A stretch of 64,000 bases of DNA from Haematococcus lacustris (Eukaryota > Chlorophyta > Chlorophyceae > Chlamydomonadales > Haematococcaceae). Under the pieces are notes generated by a model. The model searched no databases and was not told where the DNA came from. It was given only the letters and a program-made list of their open reading frames with translations. This document shows positions 10,210 to 28,384 of this stretch, in pieces. The stretch's first letter is position 1. Each line of letters opens with the position of its first letter. A program made the position numbers and the translations under genes. The DNA is taken from assembly GCA_030144725.1 (NCBI GenBank), contig JASKMD010000012.1, forward strand, positions 10,463,296 to 10,527,295, written 5' to 3'.

Positions 10210-13200
10210 ATGGACTCGGACGGCTTCAGAGACTCGCTGGGGCACCTGCTCCAAGCGCCGGACACCCCGACCAAGGAGGACGTGCACATGGTGAGGCAAC
10301 CCGTTACCCCGTTCCCACCGCCTAGGTCGGGTCCTCGACCTCACTATCGCAAAACCTGTAGTAATTCGTGGACACGGTCAAAACTAGCCACGTGGTCAGA
10401 AGCAAGACGCCGGTGCGCCTGCCAGCCAGTACCTGTGCGCCCTGCCCTGCCTGCTACCTGACCTGTCTGCTGCCTCCCCCTGGCAAACAAACCCTGGCAA
10501 CAAACCCTGGCAAACCCTGGCAAGCCTTTCCTTCCTCAGGCTTACCTATGTTGAAGGGAAACGACCAGTTGAAGTTGCTGCTTTACCCCAGGGCGAGGCC
10601 CATGCCAATAGCACAGTACTGGTGGCCACCGACTTCATCTCTCCCCAGCGAGCCAAGTGCAGCTACAAGGAAACAAACAGCTCTCGTGCCACCACCCCCA
10701 GCCCATGTCACCAGGACTACCGCCTGGACTGCCCAGTCACGCCCCCTACGCTGCACCCCACCGTACGCTCTCCCCATGGCCGCGGTGTTGACGCCAGCTG
10801 CCAGGCAGACAACAGTAGACCCAAGGCCTGCCGGTCACTGTGTCGGCCATCGCATGCAACACAAGCTCAGGAGGGGCTGCCGCCAGTGGGCCTTGCGCAA
10901 CGCCTACAGCCGTGCAATTGCCTGGCACACTTTGAGATGGGGCGTGTCATTGGGTCAGGCAGCTTTGGCCGAGTGCACATCGTGCGACACATGGCGACAG
11001 GTGGCATCTACGTGATCAAGACAATCAGCAAGGCAGCGTGCATCAAGGAAGGCCATGTGAGTGAGCGGGCATGGCAGGAGCATGTGAAAGCCCGCGGCTG
11101 TTCTACAGCTTGTGTATGTCTACAATATGTACATGTTTTGCTGAGCTGTTCAGCACAGCGCAGCTGCCTGATGTGTTCTTGCACTCGTCGTGACACTTGT
11201 GCGCGCTCTCGGCTTGGCAGGTCCGGCATGTGTTGGACGAAAAAGCGTTGCTGGCCCTGGCTACCCAGACCGGGCACCCATTCATCGTGAGTCTACGTGG
11301 CACCTTCCAGGATGCGCGCTGCCTCTACCTGATCATGGACTACGTGGCGGGCGGCGACATGTTCGCATTTCTTCGGGACCTTCCTAAGCGCATCGGAAGG
11401 ACGTAAGTGATTCGCTGTCTCAACCTAGGGTGACGTTTTGGACACTCAGGTGCTCATGTTTGCACATGGACAGGATGCCCGAAGAGCATGCCCGATTCTA
11501 CGCAGCACAGCTTCTACTGGCACTGGAGCACTTGCACCAGTCCGGTATTGCGTACAGAGATCTGAAGGTGAGACCCTGCAAACTGCTGCATTGGGAAAGC
11601 AGAGCGACTGGGCTGCAGTCCCCTCCAACGCATGCATACAGGCTGACTTTCCTCGAAAATACAGCCTGCAAGCCTGTGCTACTGTGCGTGCAGCCAGAAA
11701 ACCTGCTCATGGGCATGGACGGCTACCTGCAGCTGGCGGACTTTGGGTTTGCCAAGGCTGTAGGCCACAATGGCAGCACCCGCTCCTTTTGCGGCACGCC
11801 CGATTACTTGGCGCCTGAGGTCGTCCTACAGCAGGTGCGGCAGGAGTTCCCGAGCCCAAATTGAGCTGCCCGCCTGCATGTTGAGTTATGTCAAGCTGCC
11901 TTTCCTGTAAAGCTGCCTCTCCTACTGTTACTGTCACCACAGCTGCTGCCTTGTGCTGCTCCCAACCCCTCTTGCGGTGCCTGCTTCTGCCCACAGAGCC
12001 ACGGCCTGGCTGTTGATTGGTGGGCTCTGGGCTGCGTCATCTACGAGCTGCTCAGTGGTTGTGAGTGGGTGATTGCACCGACCCCTGACAGCCCCTCGTC
12101 CCTCGCTAGGGCCTACATTGGCATCGGACCACTAGGGACCACTTAGGTCAGTGTCTGGCTGTGTGGAGTTATGTTCCCATGCACATGGCATGGTCGCTTA
12201 CCACCTACAATCTTGCCTGACACCTGGGACAGGGCTATAGCCTAGAGTTGGCATGTTGGCATGCACTGACTGTAAGCTGATAACAGCTCAAGCGAAGGGG
12301 GCACACTACTATGCCTCAGCAGGCTGCTGCAGTCATTGCGCCACTAGGTGCCATGCTATGATAAGTCTGCGCCTTCTCCCAGCAGCTTAGGGTTGTCACG
12401 GACGGAGGGCAGCTAGGGAAGGCTTGACTGGTTGGGCAGGCCCCAGCCGCCTTCATACCAACACCTGGTCGCTGCCTCTTGCTCGCAGTCCCGCCCTTCT
12501 ATGGCCACCAGAACAGCTCCCACACATACAGGTGAGCATGTCAGCACTTGCTCACCAAGCAGCCCAGTGCCAGCAGGCTGGTGCCTGGCCTGGCGCTCCT
12601 AGGCAGCAAAAGCAGCCTCTCATCTCTGAGCTACGTCTCAGCTGACCGCCTGGCCACTACAAGCCACATGACAATGATTGCTGGCCTAGCAGCCCCCTTG
12701 TCGCTCACTAGGGCCTCCATTTGAGCCGGACCAGCAGTGGCCACTAGCGCTCACTAGCGGGAATACTAGGGGCCAGTAGTGGCCCGACTCACTGACTGAG
12801 ATTGACAGCCCAGTCAATCAAATCACAGGGTTGCATACTAGGCCCCACTCATGTCTGGACCAGCAAGCATGGCATAGGGGCATGGCTGCTAAGCCAGCGG
12901 CAGGCATGGGAAGCTTAGTTCTCTTCTCCCTTACATGGGAAGCTTAGTTACCCTGGCCTAGGCTACAAGCGGGTGCGAGACAAGCCACCCAAGGCCATAG
13001 CAGTGGCAGCACCTTGCTGTGGGTGCGTGCAGGCTGGTGACCATGAGGGCGCAGGGCGCTGGCCTAGCCTTCCCACCGGCATGGAGTGGCATGGTGCGCG
13101 ACCTGCTCAATGGACTGCTGCAGCCCGATCCCCGCAAGAGGTATGGCGTCGCGGGGGGCACCGCCGCCCTGAAGGCCCACCCCTGGTTTCAGGTGCGCCC

Positions 13201-13769
13201 TCCAGTCCAGAAGTGCAACCTTCCCACATTGCATAATATTTGCTATTTCTGGGTACAAAAACACAGCTGCTCCCTCGTAAGCCCAGCAGGAAGTCATTAC
13301 CAACACCAAGGCAGGATCAGGTCTCCTTACTGGGTGAGGTGATTTGTATGTGTGGAGTTATGGTGCCATTGCCTAAGACAGGGGCACCGCCTGATTGCCA
13401 GCACTGCATTGCAACCAAGGCACTGCAGGCTGCAGCCCTCAAGAGACGGGGACACACACACTACATCTACTCGCCTTGCCCTCTTCGTCTCCGCGCCCCT
13501 CTACCGCTTTCTGCCAAGGCTCTCAAAGGCATTGGGCGAGCGAAAACCCCGCACTTCGCCCTCTGGCAGCTGAACACCTCGCGCGCGCTGACTGCGTGCA
13601 GGGTCTCGACTGGGGCTTGGTGGAATCCAGGTCTTACATGCCCCCGTACCACCCCAAACCATCTGTCGGCGCGGACACTTGCAACTTTGACCAGTTCAAC
13701 CACCTGCAGCCGCTTCAACACCCGTTCTCGCTTACCACCGCCGACCAGCAATTGTTCCAGGACTTCTGA
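10210..13769 (+). CDS. cAMP-dependent protein kinase (PKA) catalytic subunit
   Basis: Ser/Thr kinase of the AGC family. Nine exons join in phase to 359 aa: 10210-10290, 10910-11056, 11221-11402, 11474-11567, 11694-11834, 11997-12060, 12489-12531, 13033-13192, 13602-13769. Visible: short N-terminus from ATG 10210; P-loop IGSGSFGRV; catalytic Lys in YVIKTISK; hinge LIMDYVAGGDMF; catalytic loop YRDLK with PENLLM (HRD His is Tyr, as usual in PKA); ADFGFAK; activation segment SFCGTPDYLAPE with its Thr; DWWALGCVIYELLSG; PPFYG; LLQPDPRKRYG; KAHPWF; AGC tail ...GLDWGLV..., NFDQF, and C-terminal LFQDF (hydrophobic FxxF-like motif). Length matches mammalian PKA-C (about 350). Exon 2 could instead start at 10871, also in phase. 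Introns 6 and 7 hold Fanzor remnants. Expected to be held by a cAMP-binding regulatory subunit not seen here. Confidence 0.93.
12086..12345 (-). mobile_element. Fanzor 3'-end remnant, kinase intron 6
   Basis: Read on the minus strand it begins with the family tail (GCAGCCTGCTGAGGC...), then GAGCTGTTATCAGCTTACAG, and ends in sequence with CTAGGG/CACTAG motifs, as at 14338-14640. No coding capacity. Confidence 0.6.
12690..13010. mobile_element. Rearranged Fanzor remnant, kinase intron 7
   Basis: 12692-12795 matches the 3' end type at 14338-14440 (CTCACTAGGGCCTCCATTTG...). 12948-13003 still encodes the Fanzor tail LGYKRVRDKPPKA on the plus strand. It ends only about 25 bases before kinase exon 8, so remnant sequence forms part of that 3' splice-site region. 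Confidence 0.65.
13371..13435. repeat. Unoccupied relative of the hAT insertion site
   Basis: GCCTAAGACAGGGGCACC, then GATTGCCAGCACTG directly followed by CATTGCAACCAAGGCACTG. The same two halves flank the element at 5612-7447. It lacks about 10 bp (AGATTGGCTG) present at that locus, so it is a paralogue rather than the exact pre-insertion sequence. In kinase intron 8. Confidence 0.7.
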
Positions 13770-14094
13770 ACGACTCCGCGGGCGTGTCAGCGTCCCTGGC
13801 TGCAGCTTGTAGAGTAGTACATAACGTCGCACCGGGCCATCGCCCTTGTATCTTGCACACAGCGGAGCTCTGTCATTGCCTCATTCTTTGTATTCGTTGA
13901 AGAGTAGAAACATTTGTCATTACGTAGCGTAGATTAGACTAGCACGACATGGGTGTTGTACAAGCGGTATCTTTCAGTTCAAATGCAATGCGCGCCTAGC
14001 GCAGGATGGACTCTGGCATGGGGGTTGGCCAACGGTTGGCCGCCAACCCCCTATGACACTCATGAGGGTAGATTCCGAGCAGTGTGTAAAAGCG

Positions 14095-14099
14095 TCCTG
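14095..14099 (+). promoter_or_regulatory. TGTAA, possible polyadenylation signal of the kinase
   Basis: TGTAA is the usual green-algal signal (known for Chlamydomonas). It lies about 325 bases after the kinase stop. A pentamer by itself is weak evidence. Confidence 0.25.
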
Positions 14100-14337
14100 G
14101 TAGCGTACGTCATCCCGCGGGGACTCATTGAAAGGCCTGAAAGACCTCAAGCAGCGCGCGGTTCCCTAACTCACGCCCCTTCGGCGGCATTATCAATCGC
14201 GGCAACCTTCTTCAATGCCAGCGGCCGACGGAAATGGAGAGTCGTCGCCAGCTTGCTGCCCCGGCATATCCGCCGTCTCTATGCGCGTTGTCGCCCGACG
14301 GGAACCGGCTCCCGCACAGCTATCACACAGCATGACC

Positions 14338-14816
14338 GACAGCCCCCTTGTCCCTCACTAGGGCCTCCATTTGAGCCGGACCAGTAGTGGCCACTAGCGA
14401 TCACTAGCGGGAATACTAGGGACCATCAGTGGCCTGACTCAGATGGTGTGAATGGGTTGTGTGCAGTATACCCCATGCACATGGACGTGGTGTATGAGTG
14501 CCTACCACCTACACTATTGCCTGATCGCGAGGGCTATGGTGTAGAGTTGGCATGGAAAACATGCGTTCGTTGTAAGCTGTTAACAGCTCAAGTGTGAACA
14601 CACGCTACTGTGCCCCAGCAGGCTGCTGCTGCTGCTGCTGCTGCTGCTGGGGCCTCGGGTGGCTTGTCTCGCAGCCGCTTGTAGCCCAGGCCAGGGTTCT
14701 CCTTGCCCTTGGCTGGCAGAGCTCCCTGCTCTGGCCACCAGCACAGCTCCAGTGGGCGCCACCTGCTCTCCCCAATGCGGTGCATGTTCAGCGCTGCATC
14801 GCAGTCCCTTTGAAGC
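14338..14816 (-). pseudogene. Fanzor C-terminal and 3'-end remnant
   Basis: Minus strand reads RDCDAALNMHRIGESRW, RPLELCWWPEQG, KGKENPGLGYKRLRDKPP, a poly-Ala stretch from a CTG tract, then the stop region and a 3' tail down to about 14338. Only the RuvC-III end is left. Its tail (GAGCTGTTAACAGC, CTAGTGAGGGAC) defines a 3' end type different from the hairpin type at 9333, so at least two Fanzor subfamilies are present. Confidence 0.75.
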
Positions 14817-14849
14817 CACCTGCCTGCCTGTCACTTTGTTATCAAAGTA

Positions 14850-15093
14850 AGCTTCCCATGTAAGGGAGAGGAGAACTAAGCTTCCCATGCATGCCGCTGG
14901 CCTAGCATCCATGCCCCAATGCCATGCTTGCTGATCCAGACATTAGTAGGGCCTAGTATGCAACCCTGTGGTGTAACTGGCATAGCAGTGGCAGCACCTT
15001 GCTGTGGGTGCGTGCAGGCTGGTGACCATGAGGGCGCAGGGCGCTGGCCTAGCCTTCCCACCGGCATGGAGTGGCATGGTGCGCGACCTGCTC
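14850..15093. other. Rearranged duplicate of kinase intron 7 / exon 8
   Basis: 14979-15093 repeats, almost base for base, the end of kinase intron 7 plus the first three quarters of exon 8's start (compare 13002-13108), stopping at GACCTGCTCA. 14850-14963 is the reverse complement of about 12830-12955. So one piece was copied directly and its neighbour inverted. The copied exon piece is not attached to other kinase exons and should be silent. Confidence 0.8.
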
Positions 15094-15287
15094 AGTTTTC
15101 AATTGCAGCCACTCAGTTTGTACACTAACTGTGATTTTATCAAATAACATGTTTGTGTTAGCCAGCATCTTGCATCTCCTAACACTGTTGTCTTCCCCAG
15201 CCAGTGGTTCTGCTGTTTGCATACCCTGAGCACAGTCTTTGACGCCACACCCCCTTGTTCAGCATGCTTAGTAGCATGGAAGGCAAA

Positions 15288-16078
15288 CTAGATGAACTGG
15301 GAAGCCCACCCCAGGAAAATGCCTGCCACCACCCCAATGGCGGCATACTCCCCTGTCTTGTCAGGCAGAGGCGTCTCTGCTCTTGGGTCTACATGCTGAG
15401 ACTCTGCATCTGCTGCCCCACCCGCACTGCCGCCACTGCCGCCGCTGCCTCCTCGCTTCCACTCATGTGGACCTGGCTCCCCCAAGGCTGTAGTTTGACC
15501 TGGACATGGGTGGCAAAGCCAGGTCAAAAAGTCCAGCCAGGGTGCATGACATGGGACATGCCATGCGAGTCAGACAAGCTGTTGGGTGTTCAACACTCGC
15601 TGCCTGCTCAGATGATGGAGGCCCAGCCCCATGGCTATGCTTTGTGCATCCAAGCTCCTCAGAGTTCAGAGCAGCTCGCTGAGTGTCCTGCCAAATACAT
15701 ATTCACAACTATGCAACATTTCATGTGCTGGGCCATCACTCACCAGTCCGTTGATTCCAGTAGTATATTTGGCCAGTGGCTTCATGCACTACCTCTACCT
15801 GGTAGGAAGAAGAGGGCAAGGACTGCTGAGTTTTACGTAGTCCACAAGCTCCCATCTGGACTCGACCCTAGCTCCCACACGTCACGAGGACCGGCCCGGG
15901 GCACGCTTGCACCTACCCATGCTGCCTTTGTCGCAGCGTCACTATCGGCTGCCTTGGTTGCCACGGAGTTGGCTGGAGGGGGGCTGCTGCTGGACCCTGG
16001 ACTAGCCGCGGAAGACAGGCCTCGAGACGCAAGTGGCGATGGTCGCAAAAAGGACAGCAGGCTACGGGACAGTGTCAT
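15288..16078 (-). CDS. Predicted mitochondrial WW-like protein with C-terminal membrane segment
   Basis: Exons about 15837-16078, 15744-15798, 15288-15499. ATG 16078 begins MTLSRSLLSFLRPSPLASRG, an Arg/Ser-rich, acid-free presequence typical of mitochondrial import. Exon 2 encodes VHEATGQIYYWNQRTG and exon 3 continues QTTALGEPGPHEW: the YYxN..T core and final Pro of a WW domain, with a candidate first Trp at the end of exon 1. A Gly/Ser linker follows, then one hydrophobic segment (AAIGVVAGIFLGWA) ending two residues later. About 165 residues. The exon 2/3 junction is in phase; the exon 1/2 junction is not with the best donor (15836), so that border is uncertain. Function unknown; a small inner-membrane or respiratory-complex accessory subunit is one possibility. 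Confidence 0.65.
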
Positions 16079-16599
16079 TGAGACACTGACGTGACGGCAA
16101 TGATAATCTTCCGTGACTTTCACACTGGCACCGTCTCTGCAGGTTAGGGTGCTACAGGCATGTGATGAACTTGAAGTCCCGAATTCGCGCACTACACCAC
16201 CAGTTTACAAAGAGAGAGGTTTACAAACATGTCTTGTATAGCTTTGTTCGCGGGCACGCGGAAAGGAAGCCCTCGCCTTCCCGGCCTCAACCAGTGTCGC
16301 CACAAATCATTGAGCAAACACATTGTCCTGGCCAAACATAGAGCATTTCCACGCTTCCTGTTAACATATGGAGCACCTCGTCCTGTCTCTTCTCAACGTC
16401 TTGCTACAAAGGAGCTGTGCCGTGCCAGGTGGCCAATGGCGTGCAGGTGTTCATCAGCATGGTATATGAGTGTGGCAGTGGGGTGGCATGCTGCCACTGC
16501 TCCACTCATTTGTACACACGGGCTGTGTAGGTGACATGCAGGGCACGGGGAAGGGGTCCTTGATGCCCTCCTTGGGGCCTACTGGTGCTGCTGCATGGT

Positions 16600-17098
16600 C
16601 TTGCCCTGCAGGTGCAGAGTCTGGGCTCTGTGCTCCCCTAGCAGAAAAGGCAGCAAGCGCAACAAGGCTGATCAGGATAGCACGCCCACCCAACCTAGCA
16701 ACCATTGTTACCATCCCAGCCCCCACAGCCCCCATGCAGCCAGGCAGCCACACAGCCAGCAGCCTTGGGGCCTGGACCCAGTATTCAGCCGTCCGCCAAG
16801 CGCAACAAGTGCAGCAAGGCTGAGCAGGCAGCAGTGCCCACCCAGCCTATCAAGAACAATGGGCTGGCACGGCCAAGGTTGCCGAGCTCACCCCCCAGTG
16901 CCACAGCCTGGCGGGTGGGTGCAATGCAGCTTCAAACATGCGGCACATTGGGCAGAGCAAGTAGTGTCCGCTGGAGCTGTGCTGGTGGCCTGGAATGCCT
17001 GCGCTGGTCCCAAGGGCAGGGAGTCCCCAGGCCTGGGCTACAAGGGACGGCGAGGCCGCCCACCCAAGGCCCAGTACCAGCAGCCTGCGGCACAGTAG
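16600..17098 (+). pseudogene. Fanzor pseudogene (C-terminal third)
   Basis: Degenerate family features: KGSKRNKADQ (basic spacer before RuvC-III), then GGWVQCSFKHAAHWAEQV where intact copies have the RDCNAALN motif, then KGRESPGLGYKGRRGRPPKA and a stop at 17096-17098. Frames shift along the region and the RuvC-III Asp is lost. 16079-16600 upstream shows nothing convincing. Confidence 0.7.
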
Positions 17099-18607
17099 TG
17101 AGTGCCAGGGTCGCTAATGAAAGCTGTCGACGGCTCACATCAATGCATGCCAGTTATGCCATGTACTCCTATGCCATTGCCCCATAATGTCAGGGGTCAG
17201 GCAATGATGTAAGTGCAGGCGCCCATGCCTTGTGTGTGGGAGGTTGTGATGGTGTTCGTTGCCCGCTGGGCTGGTGAGGGAGGTGGGGAGGGCATTGAAC
17301 GCTTGTGCACTGACATACCCTGCGGTAGTTTCCTGCAGCTATCCGTATCCTTTACCTCAGTGTGTCACACATTATAATGTAGCAACACGAAAATGTTTTT
17401 ACACAGGTACCGAACCCACAACCACCATCCGTCACACGAGTATACTTAACCGCAGTCATAACTGCTTCTACGTAGCCTGGCCTGCAAGTTGGGCGTGCCT
17501 TGCCAGGTAGAACTGAGAGGTATTCACGTATGGTACTACTTGTTATTTCTATTTCTTTCTGTTTTTCAGCGAGCAAGTCGATGTCGAGCGCGATGGCTCG
17601 CAACCATCGTAGTTAAAGTTACGCCCATGCGAGGTTGTGCTGCCAGTGCGAGGTATCGGTAGCCAAAGACCGAAAAAGGAGGGCCAGTGTTGTTACCGGG
17701 CACGTATACCTGCAAACCCAAGTAGTGCCAGTGCCTTTATGTCGCCTAGTACACTCGCGCGACCGCAGTCGGCAGTACGCCTGCCGCAAGCTGTCATCAG
17801 GGATCACAACTCCATTTCCTGAACGCTAACTTGCACAGGCGACAAGCCCAGAACGCCCACTGCGCCCAGGCACGAAGCCCTGACCTCGCACCCTAGCTCT
17901 TGCGGCCGTCACGGCGTCGAACGAGGAAAGCCTGCACGCACTTGTACTACGCAGTACGAAGCACGTAGCTGTTGGCCCCGGTTGCCCCGCGCTCAACTCC
18001 CAATCGTGTAAACTCCCGCAACCGGCCTCTCCGGTGTGATCTGCGGGCAGGCACGTGGGCGTCGCTACGCATCAGGTCAAAGACGCTGCGTCGCAACAGG
18101 GGACATACGGGGGCGCGCGTCAACCGGCAGGCACGACCCGCACTACCTCGCGCGCTTCGCTTCCACCTGAAGCCAAACACTTCGGAACACAAGACTACCC
18201 CGGGTTCGTGCTCGCCCTGCTGCAACATCACTCACGGGAGAGATGCTGATAGGCTTCGGCATGGTTGCCACTTCGCGAAGGGTGTACTGCCCTGGGCTCC
18301 CCAAGGAGCCCATCGAAAGGCCGCCATCCATCTGGAAGCACATGGGATGGCAGCAGCAAAGCGATGCAGTGACGAGATAGCAGAGCGGCGGCAGCAACAC
18401 AACCAGCAGCACCACATTGCCAAATGTGCACAGGACCCTGTGCGGTCAACCTCGCCATCTGCAACTGCATAGAAGGATGTGTGATGCCATTTTGTTTTGT
18501 GGGATCTTTGTGAGTTGTGCCACAGAGAGATGTGCGATGCACACTTTGTCAGCCATGGATGACTGTCATGGACAAATGGACAAATGCAAGGCCCATTCGC
18601 CATAAAA
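17099..18607. other. Intergenic, no gene recognised
   Basis: Several open frames of 60-170 codons overlap on both strands with no motif, splice-consistent partner or similarity I can name. No repeat array. Confidence 0.4.
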
Positions 18608-18611
18608 CCTG

Positions 18612-18678
18612 TCAAGCAGGATTTGAACCCGTGGTCTATGAGAGGTCCGTGATGCGGTCCTGCCACCAGTGCCACTCG
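18612..18678 (-). tRNA. tRNA-like sequence (SINE head or tRNA pseudogene)
   Basis: On the minus strand: A-box-like TGGCACTGGTGG (18663-18674), B box GGTTCAAATCC (18619-18629), spaced as in tRNA genes, and a TTTT run soon after. The acceptor stem does not pair and the anticodon arm carries a mismatch, so a working tRNA is unlikely; a tRNA-derived SINE is the best guess. It starts about 30 bases past the stop of the next gene. Confidence 0.4.
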
Positions 18679-18707
18679 CAAATGTGAACAGCCAACTGTG
18701 GTTGTGT

Positions 18708-25453
<6,746 letters not shown>

Positions 25454-28384
25454 CTGCACCCAGCAGCAGCAGCAGCAGCAGCAGCAGCACTGGCAGGATC
25501 AACTGCATGGGACCCTACCAGCACAGCTACACCACCCTTGCGCACACAGCACAGCTTGCGTTCCTTGTTGGTGCAGACATATCAGACTGGCTGCCTGCAT
25601 GTGCTGAACAACACAGTGGCCGTGAACCCTTCCACAGGCAGTGCTGCTGCAACGGCTGCAATGGCTGTCTCCGTTGTCTGCAGAGTTCAGCTGGGGCTGA
25701 TCTGTGCCAAGGCACCAGACACCACTGCTGGTGCTGCACCGGGCGCTGGGCAGTTTTGCATGCCCTGACCTGGCACTTGGCGTGGGCAGCTGCAAGTATG
25801 TGTGATGATAATTTAAGGCGGCAGATACAAGCGGAGACCCCTTTACGGCTGTCAGTTGCCTGTCAGTTTCAAATCGCAACATGTATCAGCCGGCATCGCC
25901 TGTGAGACATATACGGCTGTTGCCGACGTGAGCAATGTGTAGCAGTTCCTCGTTGGTACAACCTGGCTCTATCGTCCTCCCTGCCCGGGCCAGGCGCGCA
26001 GCGCGGCAAGGCAGCCGTGCACAATGACGCAATTGAGCCACTGCCCAGGGCACCAGGTGGTGCATTGGGCAGCCTCGGCCCCCCGCCACTCTGGTACCCG
26101 GACAGCCCATCAACTGCCGCCGCAGGCTGAACACACTGACGCGTGCAGCGCACCTTTTGTACCGCCAGGGTGTCGCGAAGTGCGTCAGCCATCGTCCGAT
26201 CGGTCCGGCGGGTGGGTAGGTGGATGGAGGGTGTGTAGGGCCAGCCAATGGCACTTGGGCGCTGCGCGTGGCTGCTGCTGGTTTGATGGCCTTGGCGCTA
26301 TTCATCTCCTCACACAAACAAATTTGACACTGTGATGTGAGCCGGATGCCTTTAGCTTCATTAGTCCATCCTGAGCGTCGTGCAGTGTAAGGTACGATGC
26401 CTGAGGAGTTCTGCCCCTATTTGCTACTGATACTTCGGGGTTGGGCAGACTTGAGATTTCCCTGTATCCCTATCCTGTTGTAAAGGCCCTACCCTCACGC
26501 TGCTCTTCGCTGGCAGGCTGAAGAAGTCAGAAGGGGTTCAGGAGTTGTCAGCATTTAACCTGCTGGTCACCCCCGCCGGGCGGGGGTGCTGAGAGATTAG
26601 GTCGCGTTGTGTTGGGAATAGCCTTTTTAGTGGGGCTGTGGTCAGAGAACAGCTATCGCGCTCAGCGGCCCAGCTTTTCAAATGTTTGAGTTTTCGTCGG
26701 GCGCAGTACCCCCCCTGACATGTGTTCTAGTGGTCACCCCCGCCATTGGCTGCACCCCCGTGGCTCAAGAGATAAAAACTTTCTCATTTCTGCACGGATG
26801 AGGCCGCCGATTCGTGCGATGAGCTGCTTATGGTCAGTCCCTCCCAACTGTCTTGAATAGGGGGGGTATCCCGTACACTGAGCTTATTTCTCGCTTACGT
26901 AGTGGACTGATGTTCGAAGCACATTAGGATGTAGAGGGCTCACTAAGCTACACGTTATGGGTGTCCCGAGCTTCAATGACTATGCACATGATGCCCAACC
27001 TAGGCGTGAACCTGGCCTACATTTTGTGGGCAGATATCACCATGCACGCCTCCTTCACCCTCGAGCTTCTTGGCATTGCCGGGATGTAGCTAACAAAGTA
27101 ATGTATGCCCGCGCGCATTGTGTTGCGACGGCCGCAATCGCGAGATTTGAACCTAAAAAGCCGAAATGCCCGTCTAACGCACTCATACCATTGCCGATGC
27201 CTCACTTAGGACAACGGCACACATCTTAGCATCGATTAGCTCGCACTTGTTATTTGCGTCGCTCGCGCTCTCAAGCGAGAGACGGAGCGGCTCTATACTC
27301 TAGCGGTTCATTAAGACACTATGTGCACCCTTCACCTTTGATTACAGTAGACTATGGCCACTACAGTACCTTTGATTACAGTAGACTAGGCCAGGTAGTC
27401 AAAGTGACCACGGGAGTTGTCACATTGTAGCCTTTTCTGCGGGTTCCGTTGTTCACGTCCTTAGTTCGTTGTAGCGAGAGCATGTGTGCAGGTACGCAGC
27501 CTTCGTTGTGTTGCTACATCAATTTCGGACATCACTACCGAGACATATGCTTCAATCCTCGGTGCTCAAACCTGCCGTGTAACAACACTCCCTCGCCGCA
27601 CCATGTGTCCTCCCAACCGGCCCCACTAGCACCCCGCCAGCACTGGCAAGGCCAGGCCTCTACATTCCATAGCAACCCCCCCATGGTACAACCCCAATTT
27701 ACATCCACCTATAGTTGCTAGCATCCTGACCTTGGATGAAGCCGTCCCCTTGCTAGCATGCTTCAATGCAGCTGATGAGCAACAACTTCATGATGGCGAA
27801 CAACTAGTAGGACTGCAAGCATCCATCAAACACGTGAAAACAGCTTCCCGAGCAACTACAACGTCCCTCGCCGCACCACGTGTCCTTTCACTCCAACCTC
27901 ATTGCCCCTAGCAAGGTCCCAACCCAGCACCCCATGGCAGTGCACCGCCTCCCACAGTGCAGGGGTGATGAGGTGATGAGTGGCCTTCACGCTTCCCTTG
28001 GCTATGCCCCCTAGCATAGAGTCACCAATAAGGAAGGGCCCCTTAGCAGCACACCCTAGTCAAAGCACTCACTCGTGCAAATTAAGGCCTGGCTGGCTTG
28101 TAAAACTTGAGAGTTGAGATCTGAAACTTGGTATGTGGGTTGCTGTGACCTAGAGGGTGACAAGACTCTCTTGGGCCAAAGTGTGATTCTCACTCGGTGT
28201 CGAGTTGCTGGGCCAGGTGTGGGGCTGTGACCCTGATTTTGGCTAAGGGAGTTGGCACCGTGTGACCAAAGTGACTTTTCATGAAATGTGAGTATGAGAG
28301 GTTGTAAAGGGTGGTTACAGCTGCCCAACCTAGTAGGTGGCATGCAAAAAGTCCCAACAAGGAATGAGCTATGGCCCGTGTCCT
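25454..28384. other. Gene-free stretch between the coiled-coil gene and the large element
   Basis: (CAG)8 at about 25463-25489. 26300-28380 is visibly less GC-rich than the neighbours. A diverged direct repeat (CCCTCGCCGCACCA(T/C)GTGTCCT) sits at about 27587 and 27868. 28064-28140 weakly resembles the left end of the 28385 element. No gene recognised. Confidence 0.5.

Noticed and set aside
9988..10461. A 157-codon open frame over the kinase start
   Set aside because: Only 10210-10290 is supported: it has a good donor and joins the kinase in phase; the rest reads into the intron.
15255..16094. A 279-codon open frame on the plus strand
   Set aside because: It overlaps the minus-strand gene with presequence, WW core and membrane segment, and shows no motif itself.
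17947..18472. Overlapping open frames of 94-166 codons
   Set aside because: Both strands open, Arg/Pro/Ala-rich composition typical of GC-rich non-coding DNA, no splice or motif support.
27110..27190. tRNA gene on the minus strand
   Set aside because: A T-loop-like GGTTCAAATC and a six-pair acceptor-like stem exist, but the T stem and D arm do not form.
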